This document shows positions 41,809 to 55,482 of a stretch of 64,000 nt of DNA, in pieces. Below the pieces are notes generated by a model, which made no database searches, was not told where the DNA came from, and saw only the letters and a list, made by a program, of their open reading frames with translations. How positions within the stretch are numbered: the first letter of the stretch is position 1; each line of letters begins with the position of its first letter. The DNA is from Algihabitans sp965233705 (lineage in GTDB: Bacteria > Pseudomonadota > Alphaproteobacteria > Kiloniellales > DSM-21159), in assembly GCA_965233705.1 (NCBI GenBank), contig CBDDTF010000004.1, positions 372,001-436,000 of the forward strand. The letters are read 5' to 3'. Made by a program: the position numbers and the translations under genes.

Positions 41809-43212
41809 GACCCGGACCACCTTGCCGGGGTTCATGAGATTGTCGGGGTCGAGCGCCTGCTTGATCTGGCGCATCAGGGCGACGGCCTCGCCGTGCTCGT
41901 CCTGCAGGAAGTGCATCTTGCCGTAGCCGATGCCGTGCTCGCCGGTGCAGGTCCCGCCCATCTTCAGGGCGCGCGCGATCATGCGGTCGTTGACCGCCTC
42001 GGCGGCGGCGTGCTGCTCGGCGTCGCCGGGGTCGAGCAGGTAGACCAGATGGAAGTTGCCGTCGCCGACGTGGCCGACGATGGGGGCCAGGATGCCGCTG
42101 TCCTGAATGTCCCGCTTGGTCTCCAGAATGCACTCCGCCAGCCGGCTGATCGGCACGCAGACGTCGGTCGCCCAGCCCTCGGCGCCGGGCTTCAGCGCCT
42201 TGGCCGCCCAGTAGGCGTCGTGGCGCGCCTGCCAGAGCCGCGTGCGCTCCTCCTGCCGGCTGGCCCACTGGAAGTCGGTGCCGCCGAACTCCCCGGCCAG
42301 GGCGCCGACCGTCTCGGCCTGCTCGGTCACCCCTGCCTCGGTGCCGTGGAACTCGAAGAACAGGGTCGGCCGCGCGGCGAAGTCGAGCTTGGAGTAGGCG
42401 TTGCAGGCGCGCATCTGCACCTCGTCCAGCAGCTCGATCCGGGCCACCGGGATGCCCGACTGGATGGTGGCGATCACCGTGTTGACCGCGCCCTCCAGGT
42501 CGGCGAAGGAGCAGACGGCGGCCGAGGTGGCCTCGGGAATACCGTAGAGGCGGAGCTGCACCTCGGTGATCACGCCCAGCGTGCCCTCCGAGCCGACGAA
42601 CAGGCGGGTCAGGTCGTAGCCGGCGGCCGACTTGCGCGCCCGCCCGCCGGTGCGCACGATCCGCCCGTCGGCGGTGACCACCGTCAGGCCCAGCACGTTC
42701 TCGCGCATGGTGCCGTAGCGCACCGCGTTGGTGCCCGAGGCGCGGGTCGCGGCCATGCCGCCCAGCGAGGCGTCGGCGCCGGGGTCGATCGGGAAGAACA
42801 GGCCGGTGTCGCGCAGGTACTCGTTCAGCGCCTTGCGGGTCACCCCGGCCTGAACGCGGCAGTCCAGGTCCTCGCGGTTGACCTCCAGGATCGCGTCCAT
42901 GCGGCTGACGTCCAGGCTGACGCCGCCGCTCAGCGCGGCGATGTGGCCCTCCAGCGAGGTGCCGGTGCCGAACGGCACGACCGGTGTCTTGTGGCGGGCG
43001 CAGATGCGCACGATCTCCGCCACCTCCTCGGTGGACTCGGCGAAGGCCACGGCGTCGGGGGCGGCGCCGGCGTGGTAGCTGACGTCCTTGCCGTGCTGCT
43101 CGCGCACCGCCGCGGCGGTCGACAGCCGCTCGCCCAGCAGCGCCTGCAGCTCGGCGATGGCGGGGGCCGGGTCGGTGCGCGGGCGGTCGGCCTGGGGCAG
43201 GGCAGCGCTCAT
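41806..43212 (-). CDS. FAD-linked D-2-hydroxyacid (D-lactate type) dehydrogenase
   Basis: This 468-residue protein has the FAD-binding type 4 domain, with VVPFGTGTSLEGHIAALSGG and DPGADASLGGMAATRASGTN. The FAD-oxidase C domain contains VGHVGDGNFHLVYLLDPGD and TCTGEHGIGYGKMHFLQDEH. This layout is that of LDHD-like D-lactate dehydrogenase (cytochrome), whose relatives oxidise several D-2-hydroxyacids including D-2-hydroxyglutarate. Placement beside a TRAP transporter and an L-2-hydroxyglutarate-oxidase-like gene suggests a hydroxydicarboxylate or similar acid as substrate. The stop codon is contributed by the adjoining hairpin repeat. Confidence 0.88.
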   Translation of the reverse strand: MSAALPQADRPRTDPAPAIAELQALLGERLSTAAAVREQHGKDVSYHAGAAPDAVAFAESTEEVAEIVRICARHKTPVVPFGTGTSLEGHIAALSGGVSLDVSRMDAILEVNREDLDCRVQAGVTRKALNEYLRDTGLFFPIDPGADASLGGMAATRASGTNAVRYGTMRENVLGLTVVTADGRIVRTGGRARKSAAGYDLTRLFVGSEGTLGVITEVQLRLYGIPEATSAAVCSFADLEGAVNTVIATIQSGIPVARIELLDEVQMRACNAYSKLDFAARPTLFFEFHGTEAGVTEQAETVGALAGEFGGTDFQWASRQEERTRLWQARHDAYWAAKALKPGAEGWATDVCVPISRLAECILETKRDIQDSGILAPIVGHVGDGNFHLVYLLDPGDAEQHAAAEAVNDRMIARALKMGGTCTGEHGIGYGKMHFLQDEHGEAVALMRQIKQALDPDNLMNPGKVVRV

Positions 43213-43380
43213 GGCGGGATCTTTCCGTGCTGGTCTCGTCGGGGCCTCGCGGCGACACTACCGCAACGCGGCCGCCATGCAATATGGGCTCGCCGCAGCC
43301 GTGCCGCACCCCCCGCCGGCCCACCCCCGCCGGACTGGACCCGCGCCGAAGCCCCCGTTCAGCCCTCGTTCAGCCCCCGT

Positions 43381-44685
43381 TCAGCCCGCGCTCATCTGCT
43401 GCGGCAGCCAGGTGGCCAGCTCGGGGAAGAGCACCAGCAGCACCACGGCGAAGACCATGATCAGGAAGAAGGGCAAGGCGGCCTGCGCGACCTGCAGGAT
43501 GTTGCGTCCGGTCAGACCCTGGATGACGAAGAGGTTGAAGCCGACCGGCGGGGTGATCTGGCTCATCTCGACCACCACCACGACGTAGATGCCGAACCAG
43601 ATCCGGTCGATGCCGGCGGCGTCGATCATCGGCAGGATGATGGCCGTGGTCAGCACCACCACCGAGATGCCGTCGAGGAAGCAGCCGAGTACGATAAAGA
43701 AGAGTGTCAGCGCGGCGATCAGCGCATAGGGGCTGAGCTGCAACGCGCCGATCCAGGCCGCCAGTTCGCGCGGCAGGCCGGTGAAGCCCATGGCGGTGGT
43801 CAGGAAGGCGGCGCCGGCCAGGATGAAGGCGATCATGCAGGAGGTGCGCGTCGCCCCCAGCAGCGAGGCCTTGAAGCTCTCCCAGCTCAGCGTGCCCGAG
43901 GCCCAGGAGAGCGCCAGCGCCAGCGCCACGCCGACCGCCGCCGCGTCGGTCGGGCTGGCGATGCCGAAGTAGATCGAGCCGATCACGCCGAGGATCAGCA
44001 GCACGACCGGCGCCAGCCGCTTGAGCGCGGCGAGGCGGTCGCGCCAGCGGTCGGCGCTGTCGGGCGGCGGAACCTTGTCGGGATTGAGCAGCGACCAGAC
44101 GCCGACATAGGCCATGAACAGGCCCATCAGCAGCAGCCCCGGCACCACGCCGGCGATGAACAGCCGCGCGATCGACTCCTCGATCGCCACGCCGTAGACG
44201 ATCAGGATGATCGAGGGCGGGATCAGCAGGCCCAGCGTCGCCGAGCCGGCCAGGGTGCCGATCGTCATGCGCTCGTGGTAGCCGCGGCGGCGCAGCTCGG
44301 GCAGCGACATCTTGCCGATGGTCGCCGCCGTCGCCGCCGAGGAGCCGGAAACGGCCGCGAAGATGCCGCAGGCCAGGATGTTGGTGTGCAGCAGGCGCCC
44401 CGGCAGCCGCGCCATCCAGGGCGCCAGGCCGGAGAAGAGGTCGGACGACAGGCGCGAGCGGAACAGGATCTCGCCCATCCAGATGAACAGCGGCAGGGCG
44501 GCCAGCGCCCATTCGGCCGAGGCGCCCCACACGCTTGAGGCCAGCACCTGGCCGACCGGGCGGCCGGTGAACAGGGCGATGGCCAGCCAGCCGGAGGCCA
44601 TCAGCGCGAAGGCGACCCAGACGCCGCTGGCCAGCAGGGCGAGCAGGGCGAGGGCGAGGAAGCCGGAGAGCAGCAGGAGATCCAT
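43381..44685 (-). CDS. dctM: TRAP transporter large permease (DctM)
   Basis: This 434-residue multi-spanning protein contains VSGSSAATAATIGKMSLPEL and STGLAGSATLGLLIPPSIIL-type sequence (GTLAGSATLGLLIPPSIILI). It also has PVGFNLFVIQGLTGRNILQV, all hallmark DctM segments. DctM is the transport unit of sodium-driven TRAP carriers. It is last in the dctP-dctQ-dctM order on this strand, 36 bp after dctQ. Confidence 0.95.
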   Translation of the reverse strand: MDLLLLSGFLALALLALLASGVWVAFALMASGWLAIALFTGRPVGQVLASSVWGASAEWALAALPLFIWMGEILFRSRLSSDLFSGLAPWMARLPGRLLHTNILACGIFAAVSGSSAATAATIGKMSLPELRRRGYHERMTIGTLAGSATLGLLIPPSIILIVYGVAIEESIARLFIAGVVPGLLLMGLFMAYVGVWSLLNPDKVPPPDSADRWRDRLAALKRLAPVVLLILGVIGSIYFGIASPTDAAAVGVALALALSWASGTLSWESFKASLLGATRTSCMIAFILAGAAFLTTAMGFTGLPRELAAWIGALQLSPYALIAALTLFFIVLGCFLDGISVVVLTTAIILPMIDAAGIDRIWFGIYVVVVVEMSQITPPVGFNLFVIQGLTGRNILQVAQAALPFFLIMVFAVVLLVLFPELATWLPQQMSAG

Positions 44686-44721
44686 GTCGCGTCACGTCCG
44701 CCGGTGGAGGCGATGCCGGCG

Positions 44722-45276
44722 TCAGTCGCTGGCGCTGAGAAGGCCCTGGTCCCGGTCGTAGGCCGGCGGGCGGCCGCGGACCACGCGCTGCAGCTCGTCC
44801 AGCAGCGCGATGGTGAGGATCAGCGCGCCCAGGGTCATGGCGAGCTGCGGCAGCCACAGCGGGATCGGCACCAGGCCGTAGGAGACGTCGCCGAAGCGCC
44901 AGGACTGCTGCGTCAGGTTGCCGGTCCAGAAGGTGAAGTAGCCGGCGAGCGCGGCGGCGACGGCGCAGCACCAGATCTCGACGCCGCGGCGCAGCCGCGC
45001 CGGCAGGTGCTGCACCACCAGGGTGACGCGGATGTGCGCGCCCTGCTTGAGCGTGTGGGCCAGTGCGAAGAAGGAGGCGGCGGCCAGGAAGAAGCCGGCG
45101 AACTCCGCGTAGGACGGGATCAGCAGGCCGATCGGCGTGCCGGTCGTCCAGCGCATCGCCACGTCGATCATGTTGAAGATCACCTGGCCCAGCACGACCA
45201 GGAAGATGGCGACGAGGAAGCCGGCGGCGATCCAGCCGGAGGCCAGGTAGAGGCGGTCGAGGGCGCGGCGCAGCAT
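44722..45276 (-). CDS. dctQ: TRAP transporter small permease (DctQ)
   Basis: This 184-residue protein has four hydrophobic helices, with YAEFAGFFLAAASFFALAHT and LKQGAHIRVTLVVQHLPARL, the DctQ signature around GAHIRV. It partners DctM in the membrane. It lies 174 bp downstream of dctP, a gap with no gene. Confidence 0.93.
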   Translation of the reverse strand: MLRRALDRLYLASGWIAAGFLVAIFLVVLGQVIFNMIDVAMRWTTGTPIGLLIPSYAEFAGFFLAAASFFALAHTLKQGAHIRVTLVVQHLPARLRRGVEIWCCAVAAALAGYFTFWTGNLTQQSWRFGDVSYGLVPIPLWLPQLAMTLGALILTIALLDELQRVVRGRPPAYDRDQGLLSASD

Positions 45277-45450
45277 GGAGCGGGACTCCTCTCGGGGCGG
45301 CCGGGACGAAGGGGCGCGGCGGGAAAGGCTGCGGCGCGGCGGCGGCGTCCGCCCGGGCGGTCACCCGGCGCGGCGAGCAAAGGGACGGCCGGCCGGCGAG
45401 TCAAGCGCCGCGCGGTGGGCGCGCCGGGCCGGCCGGGCGCGGTTGCGGGC

Positions 45451-46464
45451 TCAGTCGCGGTAGGCCTCGAGAATCGCCTGGCCGTCGGCGCCGGCCTCTT
45501 CGGCCCACTCGGCGGCCATGGTCTCGCCGATCTCGCGCAGGCTGGCGGACAGCGCCGCGCTGGGCTCGGAGACCACGATCCCGTTGTCGGCCAGGATCTG
45601 GGTCTTCGCCTCGGTCTCCTGCATCGAGGCCTCCCAGCCGCGCGTCTGCGCGGTGGCGGCGGCGTCGCGCACGGCCTGCCGGACCTCCTCCGGCAGCGCC
45701 TCGAAGGCATCGCGGTTGGCGACGATGACGTTCTTCGGCACCCAGGCCTGGGTATCGTAGTAGTGGCTGAGGAAGTCCCAGGCCTTGGTGTTGGCGCCGG
45801 TCGAGGGCGAGGTGATCATCGCCTCCACCCGGCCGGTCGCGAAGGCCTGCGGGACGTCGGGCACCTCCACCTGGGTCGGCACCGCGCCGGCGAGCTGGGC
45901 CAGCCGCTCGGTCGCCGCGTTGTAGGTGCGGAACTTGAGGCCCGACATGTCCTCGATGGTGGCGAGCTCGCGGTCGGCGTAGATGCCCTGCGGCGGCCAG
46001 GGCACGGCGAAGAGCACCATCAGGTTCTGCGCGGCCAGCAGCTCCTCCGTCTTGGGGCGGGCGGCCGCCCAGAGCCGCTCGGCGGCGGCGTAGCTGTTGG
46101 CCAGGAAGGGCACGGAGTCGACCCCGAAGACCGGGTTCTCGTTCGACAGGCGCGACAGCAGGAACTCGCCGGCCGGCACCTGGCCCGAGCGCACGGCGTT
46201 CTTGATCTCCGGATGCTTGATCAGGGAGCCGGCCGGATGCACCACGATCTCCAGCGCGCCGTCGGTGGCGGCCTTCACGTCCTCGGCGAACTGCAGGATG
46301 TTCTGGGTGTGGAAGTTGCCCTCCGGATAGGGCGTCGGCATGTCCCAGCTTTCGGCGACGGCGGGGGAGGCCGCGGCGGAGGCCGCCAGCGCCAGACCGG
46401 CGATCAGCGTCGCGGTCCGCGCCGGGCCAAACTGCTTGCGCATCGGTCCAAACAGCTTGAGCAT
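45451..46464 (-). CDS. dctP: TRAP transporter solute-binding protein (DctP family)
   Basis: This 337-residue protein has a signal peptide ending near SAAASPAVA and the mature start ESWDMPTPYPEGNFHTQNIL. The ligand-anchoring region is YADRELATIEDMSGLKFRTY, with the conserved Arg, followed by ATGRVEAMITSPSTGANTKA and KAWDFLSHYYDTQAWVPKNV. It delivers an organic acid to DctQM. The ligand cannot be told from sequence; the flanking 2-hydroxyacid flavoenzymes suggest a hydroxy- or oxo-carboxylate. Confidence 0.92.
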   Translation of the reverse strand: MLKLFGPMRKQFGPARTATLIAGLALAASAAASPAVAESWDMPTPYPEGNFHTQNILQFAEDVKAATDGALEIVVHPAGSLIKHPEIKNAVRSGQVPAGEFLLSRLSNENPVFGVDSVPFLANSYAAAERLWAAARPKTEELLAAQNLMVLFAVPWPPQGIYADRELATIEDMSGLKFRTYNAATERLAQLAGAVPTQVEVPDVPQAFATGRVEAMITSPSTGANTKAWDFLSHYYDTQAWVPKNVIVANRDAFEALPEEVRQAVRDAAATAQTRGWEASMQETEAKTQILADNGIVVSEPSAALSASLREIGETMAAEWAEEAGADGQAILEAYRD

Positions 46465-46542
46465 CGATGAAGTCTCCCTGCTTTTTGCGTTTGTCTTTCG
46501 CGGATTGAGGCGGCTGCGTGGGGCCTCGACCCTGGGTGTAGA

Positions 46543-46560
46543 AAGTGTCCGGCAACACTT
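46543..46560. promoter_or_regulatory. Palindrome in the divergent dctP/oxidase region
   Basis: AAGTGT (46543-46548), CCGGCA, ACACTT (46555-46560) is a perfect dyad of the size bound by GntR/FadR-type or IclR-type regulators. It lies 80 bp upstream of dctP and 190 bp upstream of the oxidase gene. No regulator gene is encoded nearby. The rest of the 288-bp gap has no gene. Confidence 0.4.
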
Positions 46561-46752
46561 GGATAAACGTCAACAGGCGCGACGCGGCCGCGCCGGAGCT
46601 GCTAGGCTTCGCCGCGTCCCGGCGCCTGACCGTGCCACCCGTGTTCGCGGCCGCGGCCCGCGGCCGCAGGGGTGGCTGCCCGGACACCGGCGGCGGCGGT
46701 CTCGCGCCGGCGCAAGGACGGAGCAGCGGAGCAGCGGAGCGGCGATAGGGGC

Positions 46753-47877
46753 ATGGAGCGCGTCGACGCGGTGGTGATCGGGGCCGGGGTGGTCGGCCTG
46801 GCGGTGGCACGCGCCCTGGCGCTGGCGGGCCGCGACGTGATCGTGCTGGAGCGCGCCGGCGAGATCGGCAGCGAGACCTCCTCGCGCAACTCCGAGGTGA
46901 TCCACGCCGGACTATACTACCCGACCGGCAGCCTGAAGGCGCGCACCTGCGTCGCCGGCAAACGGGCGCTCTACCGCTACTGCGCCGAGCACGGCGTGGC
47001 GTACCGGCGCTGCGGCAAGCTGATCGTCGCCACCGAGGAGTCGCAGCTCGCCGCCCTGGCCAAGCTCAAGGACAAGGCGGCGGCCAACGGCGTCACCGAT
47101 CTGGAGTGGCGCCAGCCAGCGCAGGTGGCCGAGCTGGAGCCGGCGCTGGCCTGCGTCGGCGCGCTCTGGTCGCCCTCCTCGGGCATCGTCGACAGCCACG
47201 GCCTGATGCTGGCCTACCTGGGCGACGCCGAGGCGGCCGGCGCCATGGTGGCCTTCCGCGCGCCCCTGGATGCCGGGCGGGTCACGCCAGAGGGCCTCGT
47301 GCTGGAGGTCGGCGGCGCCGCGCCCATGACCCTGCTGGCCGACAGCCTGGTCAACGCCGCCGGCCTCTATGCCGTGGCGACCGCCCGCACCCTGGAGGGG
47401 CTGCCGGCCGCCGCCGTTCCGCCGGCCTACTTCGCCAAGGGCAGCTACTACACCCTGGCGGGGCGCGCGCCCTTCTCGCACCTCGTCTACCCCGTGCCGG
47501 AGGCCGCCGGCCTCGGGGTTCACCTCACCCTCGACCTGGGCGGCGCGGCGCGCTTCGGGCCGGACGTGGAGTGGGTCGAGCGGCCAGACGACTATGACGT
47601 CGACCCGGCCCGGGCGGACAGCTTCTACGCCGCGGTGCGCCGCTACTGGCCGGCGCTGCCCGAGGGCGCCCTGCAGCCGGGCTACGCAGGCATCCGCCCG
47701 AAGCTGCAGGCGCCGGGCGCGCCGGCCGCCGACTTCGTGATCCAGGGCGCCGAGGTCCACGGCGTGCCCGGACTGGTCAACCTCTTCGGCATCGAAAGCC
47801 CCGGTCTGACCGCCTCCCTGGCCCTGGCCGAGTTGACGCTGGAGACCCTGGAGCGGGCGCGGCGCCGGGCGGCCTAG
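46753..47877 (+). CDS. L-2-hydroxyglutarate oxidase-like FAD oxidoreductase
   Basis: This 374-residue DAO-family flavoprotein has the dinucleotide motif VVIGAGVVGLAVARALA near the N-terminus. SSRNSEVIHAGLYYPTGSLK, YRRCGKLIVATEESQLAAL and SPSSGIVDSHGLMLAYLGDA then follow. These strings are the pattern of L-2-hydroxyglutarate dehydrogenase/oxidase (LhgO/L2HGDH). It probably oxidises L-2-hydroxyglutarate or a related L-2-hydroxyacid at the membrane. It is divergent from the TRAP genes and followed by 5-oxoprolinase. Another 2-hydroxyacid is possible. Confidence 0.85.
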   Translation: MERVDAVVIGAGVVGLAVARALALAGRDVIVLERAGEIGSETSSRNSEVIHAGLYYPTGSLKARTCVAGKRALYRYCAEHGVAYRRCGKLIVATEESQLAALAKLKDKAAANGVTDLEWRQPAQVAELEPALACVGALWSPSSGIVDSHGLMLAYLGDAEAAGAMVAFRAPLDAGRVTPEGLVLEVGGAAPMTLLADSLVNAAGLYAVATARTLEGLPAAAVPPAYFAKGSYYTLAGRAPFSHLVYPVPEAAGLGVHLTLDLGGAARFGPDVEWVERPDDYDVDPARADSFYAAVRRYWPALPEGALQPGYAGIRPKLQAPGAPAADFVIQGAEVHGVPGLVNLFGIESPGLTASLALAELTLETLERARRRAA

Positions 47878-47890
47878 GGCGGTTTTCCGA
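47872..47890. repeat. Remnant of a B2 hairpin terminus
   Basis: CCTAGGGCGGTTTTCCGA at the end of the oxidase gene matches the TAGGGCGGTTTCCGA end of the B2 repeat. The stop codon TAG of the gene lies within it. The partner arm is absent, so this looks like a decayed copy. Confidence 0.5.
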
Positions 47891-48013
47891 CTCAACAATG
47901 CGGGTATTTTCGGCGTCGTTTTCTCATTCAGGTAGCGCGTTGACGCCGTCCCCGCGACCTGCTGCATTACGCGTCGACGTGATTTCGTATCCCAACACCG
48001 ACGAGGAGCCCCG

Positions 48014-51697
<3,684 letters not shown>

Positions 51698-51731
51698 CAC
51701 CCTCCGCCCCGGTCCCTGCCTCGCCCGTTGA

Positions 51732-52139
51732 CACCCCGCCGTCCGCCTCGCCGTGCTGCGCGACAGCACCGCGGCGGACCTCGCGCGCTCGGCCTTCCCG
51801 CGGGCCGAGATCTTCCTGCTGGCCAACGAGGCGGAGCTGGCGACGGCGGTGCTGACCCGCCGGGTGCTGGCGGTGGCCACCGGCACGCCCTTTCCCGAGC
51901 TGCAGAGCCTCGGCCATCCGGACAAGCTCCTCGTCCCCTTCGCGCAGCCGCTGGTGACCACCGGCGAGGCTTTCGCCGTGCGTCGCGACGCACGGGCGCT
52001 GAAGGATTTTCTCGATAGCTGGATCACCTTCCGCAGCCTCGATGGCTGGCTGGAGCAGCGCCGCGCCCCCTGGTTCGGCGGCCTGGCCCGGCAGGACGCG
52101 CTGCCGCCGGAGGATCGCATCGTCACGCCGGGTCAGTAG
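51732..52139 (+). pseudogene. C-terminal fragment of a family 3 solute-binding protein
   Basis: The frame from the upstream stop encodes AVRLAVLRDSTAADLARSAF, then LLANEAELATAVLTRRVLAV and DFLDSWITFRSLDGWLEQRR. This is the order of the second lobe of amino-acid-type (family 3) periplasmic binding proteins. The first lobe, signal peptide and a proper start are missing; only an internal GTG (51753) without a ribosome site exists. It begins 35 bp after the 5-oxoprolinase stop and overlaps the convergent hydrolase gene by 17 bp. It is best read as the remnant of a deleted transporter gene. Confidence 0.6.
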
Positions 52140-53256
52140 CCAGGCGGTCGCGCAGGCTGAGCAGGCGCCAGGCCGCGGAGAACAGGCGCCAGCCGTCGCC
52201 GAGCCCCGCCGCGTCCAGCTCGACGTGGCGCAGGCTGTCCAGCAGGTAGAGCCGCGCCTCCGGTGCCGCCGCGGCCAGGGCCTGGCTGCCGGTGTAGGGC
52301 AGCACCGGGTCGTCGCGGCCGTGGACCAGGATCAGCTCGGCCTGCAGGTCGGACAGGTCGCGCGCGGAGAGATCCAGGGCCTCCAGCTCGCGGCGGATAC
52401 CGGCCGGCAGGGCGCCGATCAGCGCGCGGCTGCGCGCCGGCTCGCGGTTGCTCAGCAGCGCCCAGACCGCCCGGCCCTCGGGCCCGAGCCGGGTCGTCAG
52501 ATGGGCCACCGGTGCCTGGGGCGCGGCAGCGCGCAGCCGCGCCAGCTCCAGCAGCAGCCGGCGGTCTTCGGGCGAAGAGAGGCGCTGCAGGTTGGCGCGC
52601 AGGAAGACCCAGCGGCCGTGGTTGGTCGCCGCCTGCCGCTGCCAGTCGCCCTGGGGGCCGCGGAAGCCGCCGGTGGTGAAGAAGGTCACCGCGGCTTTGG
52701 CGTCGTGGTAGCCGCCGATGCCCAGCACCGCCGGAATGCGCGCGGCGACGTCCGGCCGCAGGGCCGCGAGCACCGCCGGTCCCACGGCGTAGGAGATGGC
52801 CGCCAGCACCACGCCGCGCTGTCCCTCCGGCCGTTCGGCCATGTGGGCCACGGCGCCGGCGATGCGCGCCGCATCGGCGGCGGAGAGCTGCAGGGCGCGC
52901 AGGCTTTCGATGTCGGGCACCAGCACCAGGAAGCCGGCGGCGGCCAGGGTCTCGGCGAAGGCGACGAACAGGGGGTGCTGCTTGCCCGCCCGGTCCGCCC
53001 CGGGGACCAGCACCAGCGCGGCCTCGGCCGGGCGGTTGGCCGGTCGGTAGAGGGTGCCCTGGCGCTGCACGCCGTCCTCCGACCAGACCGCGATGTCGCG
53101 CAGCGCCAGGCCGGCGGGGGCGTCGGGCGCGCGCGCCAGCCCGGCCACCAGGCGCCCGGAATCCCAGGCGCGCTGCAGCGCGCCCGTCAGGAGGGCGGCG
53201 GCCAGGGCCGCCATCAGCGCCAGCAGGGCGCAGAGGAGAAAGACTCTCGGTCGCAT
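52123..53256 (-). CDS. Membrane-anchored alpha/beta hydrolase-like protein
   Basis: This 377-residue protein has an N-terminal membrane anchor (VFLLCALLALMAALAAALL) followed by an alpha/beta-hydrolase core: AALVLVPGADRAGKQHPLFV, FLVLVPDIESLRALQLSAAD and ELILVHGRDDPVLPYTGSQA, ending LDSLRHVELD. The position of the nucleophile elbow reads LAAISYAVGPAV, lacking the GxSxG pattern, so catalysis is uncertain although Asp and His candidates are present. Start is the ATG at 53256; a GTG precedes it by one codon. Confidence 0.75.
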   Translation of the reverse strand: MRPRVFLLCALLALMAALAAALLTGALQRAWDSGRLVAGLARAPDAPAGLALRDIAVWSEDGVQRQGTLYRPANRPAEAALVLVPGADRAGKQHPLFVAFAETLAAAGFLVLVPDIESLRALQLSAADAARIAGAVAHMAERPEGQRGVVLAAISYAVGPAVLAALRPDVAARIPAVLGIGGYHDAKAAVTFFTTGGFRGPQGDWQRQAATNHGRWVFLRANLQRLSSPEDRRLLLELARLRAAAPQAPVAHLTTRLGPEGRAVWALLSNREPARSRALIGALPAGIRRELEALDLSARDLSDLQAELILVHGRDDPVLPYTGSQALAAAAPEARLYLLDSLRHVELDAAGLGDGWRLFSAAWRLLSLRDRLATDPA

Positions 53257-53284
53257 CACCGGGGCTTGGAACTCAGGTCGGGGG

Positions 53285-53313
53285 TTGTTAAGCAGGGGGC
53301 GTTACGGTTAAAA
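53285..53313 (+). promoter_or_regulatory. Candidate promoter of the leuA leader
   Basis: TTGTTA (53285-53290), 17 bp and TTAAAA (53308-53313) lie in the A+T-richer patch ahead of the leader peptide gene. The boxes are imperfect and the assignment is tentative. Confidence 0.35.
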
Positions 53314-53378
53314 GCTAATGAGGCAAGACCAAGGCGCCCGGTCCAACGACCGTCCCGCGCCTTCGGAGAGCGAGACCG

Positions 53379-53522
53379 ATGCGCAGCAGCGCCGCCACAC
53401 CCGCGATTGCGACGCCGACCGGGCAGACCGACCTGCTCGCGCCGGCCGCGTTGGCGGGCGCTCCCATTGCGCTGGCCGCTCTGATTCTCCTCGCCGACAT
53501 CCTTCTCCTTATTCGCCCCTGA
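53379..53522 (+). CDS. Candidate leucine/isoleucine-rich leader peptide of leuA
   Basis: This 47-codon frame starts ATG with GGAG (53365-53368) 10 nt upstream and ends in a Leu/Ile cluster, LAALILLADILLLIRP, just before the stop. Six of the last sixteen residues before the stop are Leu encoded by CTC, CTT or CTG, and three are Ile encoded by ATT or ATC. It is on the same strand as leuA, 127 bp upstream. Its stop codon lies inside the ascending arm of a hairpin. These are the hallmarks of transcription attenuation by ribosome stalling in branched-chain amino-acid operons. The peptide itself need have no other role. Confidence 0.6.
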   Translation: MRSSAATPAIATPTGQTDLLAPAALAGAPIALAALILLADILLLIRP

Positions 53523-53619
53523 GCGCCACAGCCGCCTGCGCGGCAAGCACTCAGGGGATGACAAGCGAGCCGACCAGCCGACAGGGCCGGCGCCCCTTCC
53601 AGCTTGCGAGGCGCGGCCC
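53516..53619 (+). promoter_or_regulatory. Attenuator-like paired hairpins ahead of leuA
   Basis: Hairpin 1 has CCCCTGAG (53516-53523, containing the leader stop) paired with CTCAGGGG (53550-53557), and an inner stem GCCGC (53531-53535)/GCGGC (53540-53544). Hairpin 2 has GGGCCGGCGCC (53584-53594) paired with GGCGCGGCCC (53610-53619), one base bulged. A ribosome stalled in the Leu cluster would block hairpin 1. Hairpin 2 lacks a U-tract, so it would have to act through Rho or another pause. Confidence 0.45.
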
Positions 53620-53649
53620 GGGACAGCACCCGAGAAGGAAGACACAGCC

Positions 53650-55284
<1,635 letters not shown>

Positions 55285-55345
55285 GCCGCCGATTAGGCCG
55301 GTCCGGGCCCCCGGCGGCCCAGGAGGCGCATACGATCGCAAGCAG

Positions 55346-55371
55346 AAGGGCCCGCCATCGCGCGGGCCCTT
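55346..55371 (+). terminator. Intrinsic-type terminator after leuA
   Basis: AAGGGCCCGC (55346-55355) and GCGGGCCCTT (55362-55371) form a perfect 10-bp stem with a 6-nt loop, 60 bp after the leuA stop. The following T-tract is very short. Confidence 0.65.
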
Positions 55372-55482
55372 CGGCGTTCGGGGCCGGCCGGGGCGGCGCA
55401 CCGGTTTGGCCCCCGGCCGGCGGCGCCTCCCGTCCGGCAAGCTGTGGAAGACGCGGCATTTTTATGGCCGCGGTCGCGAGGT

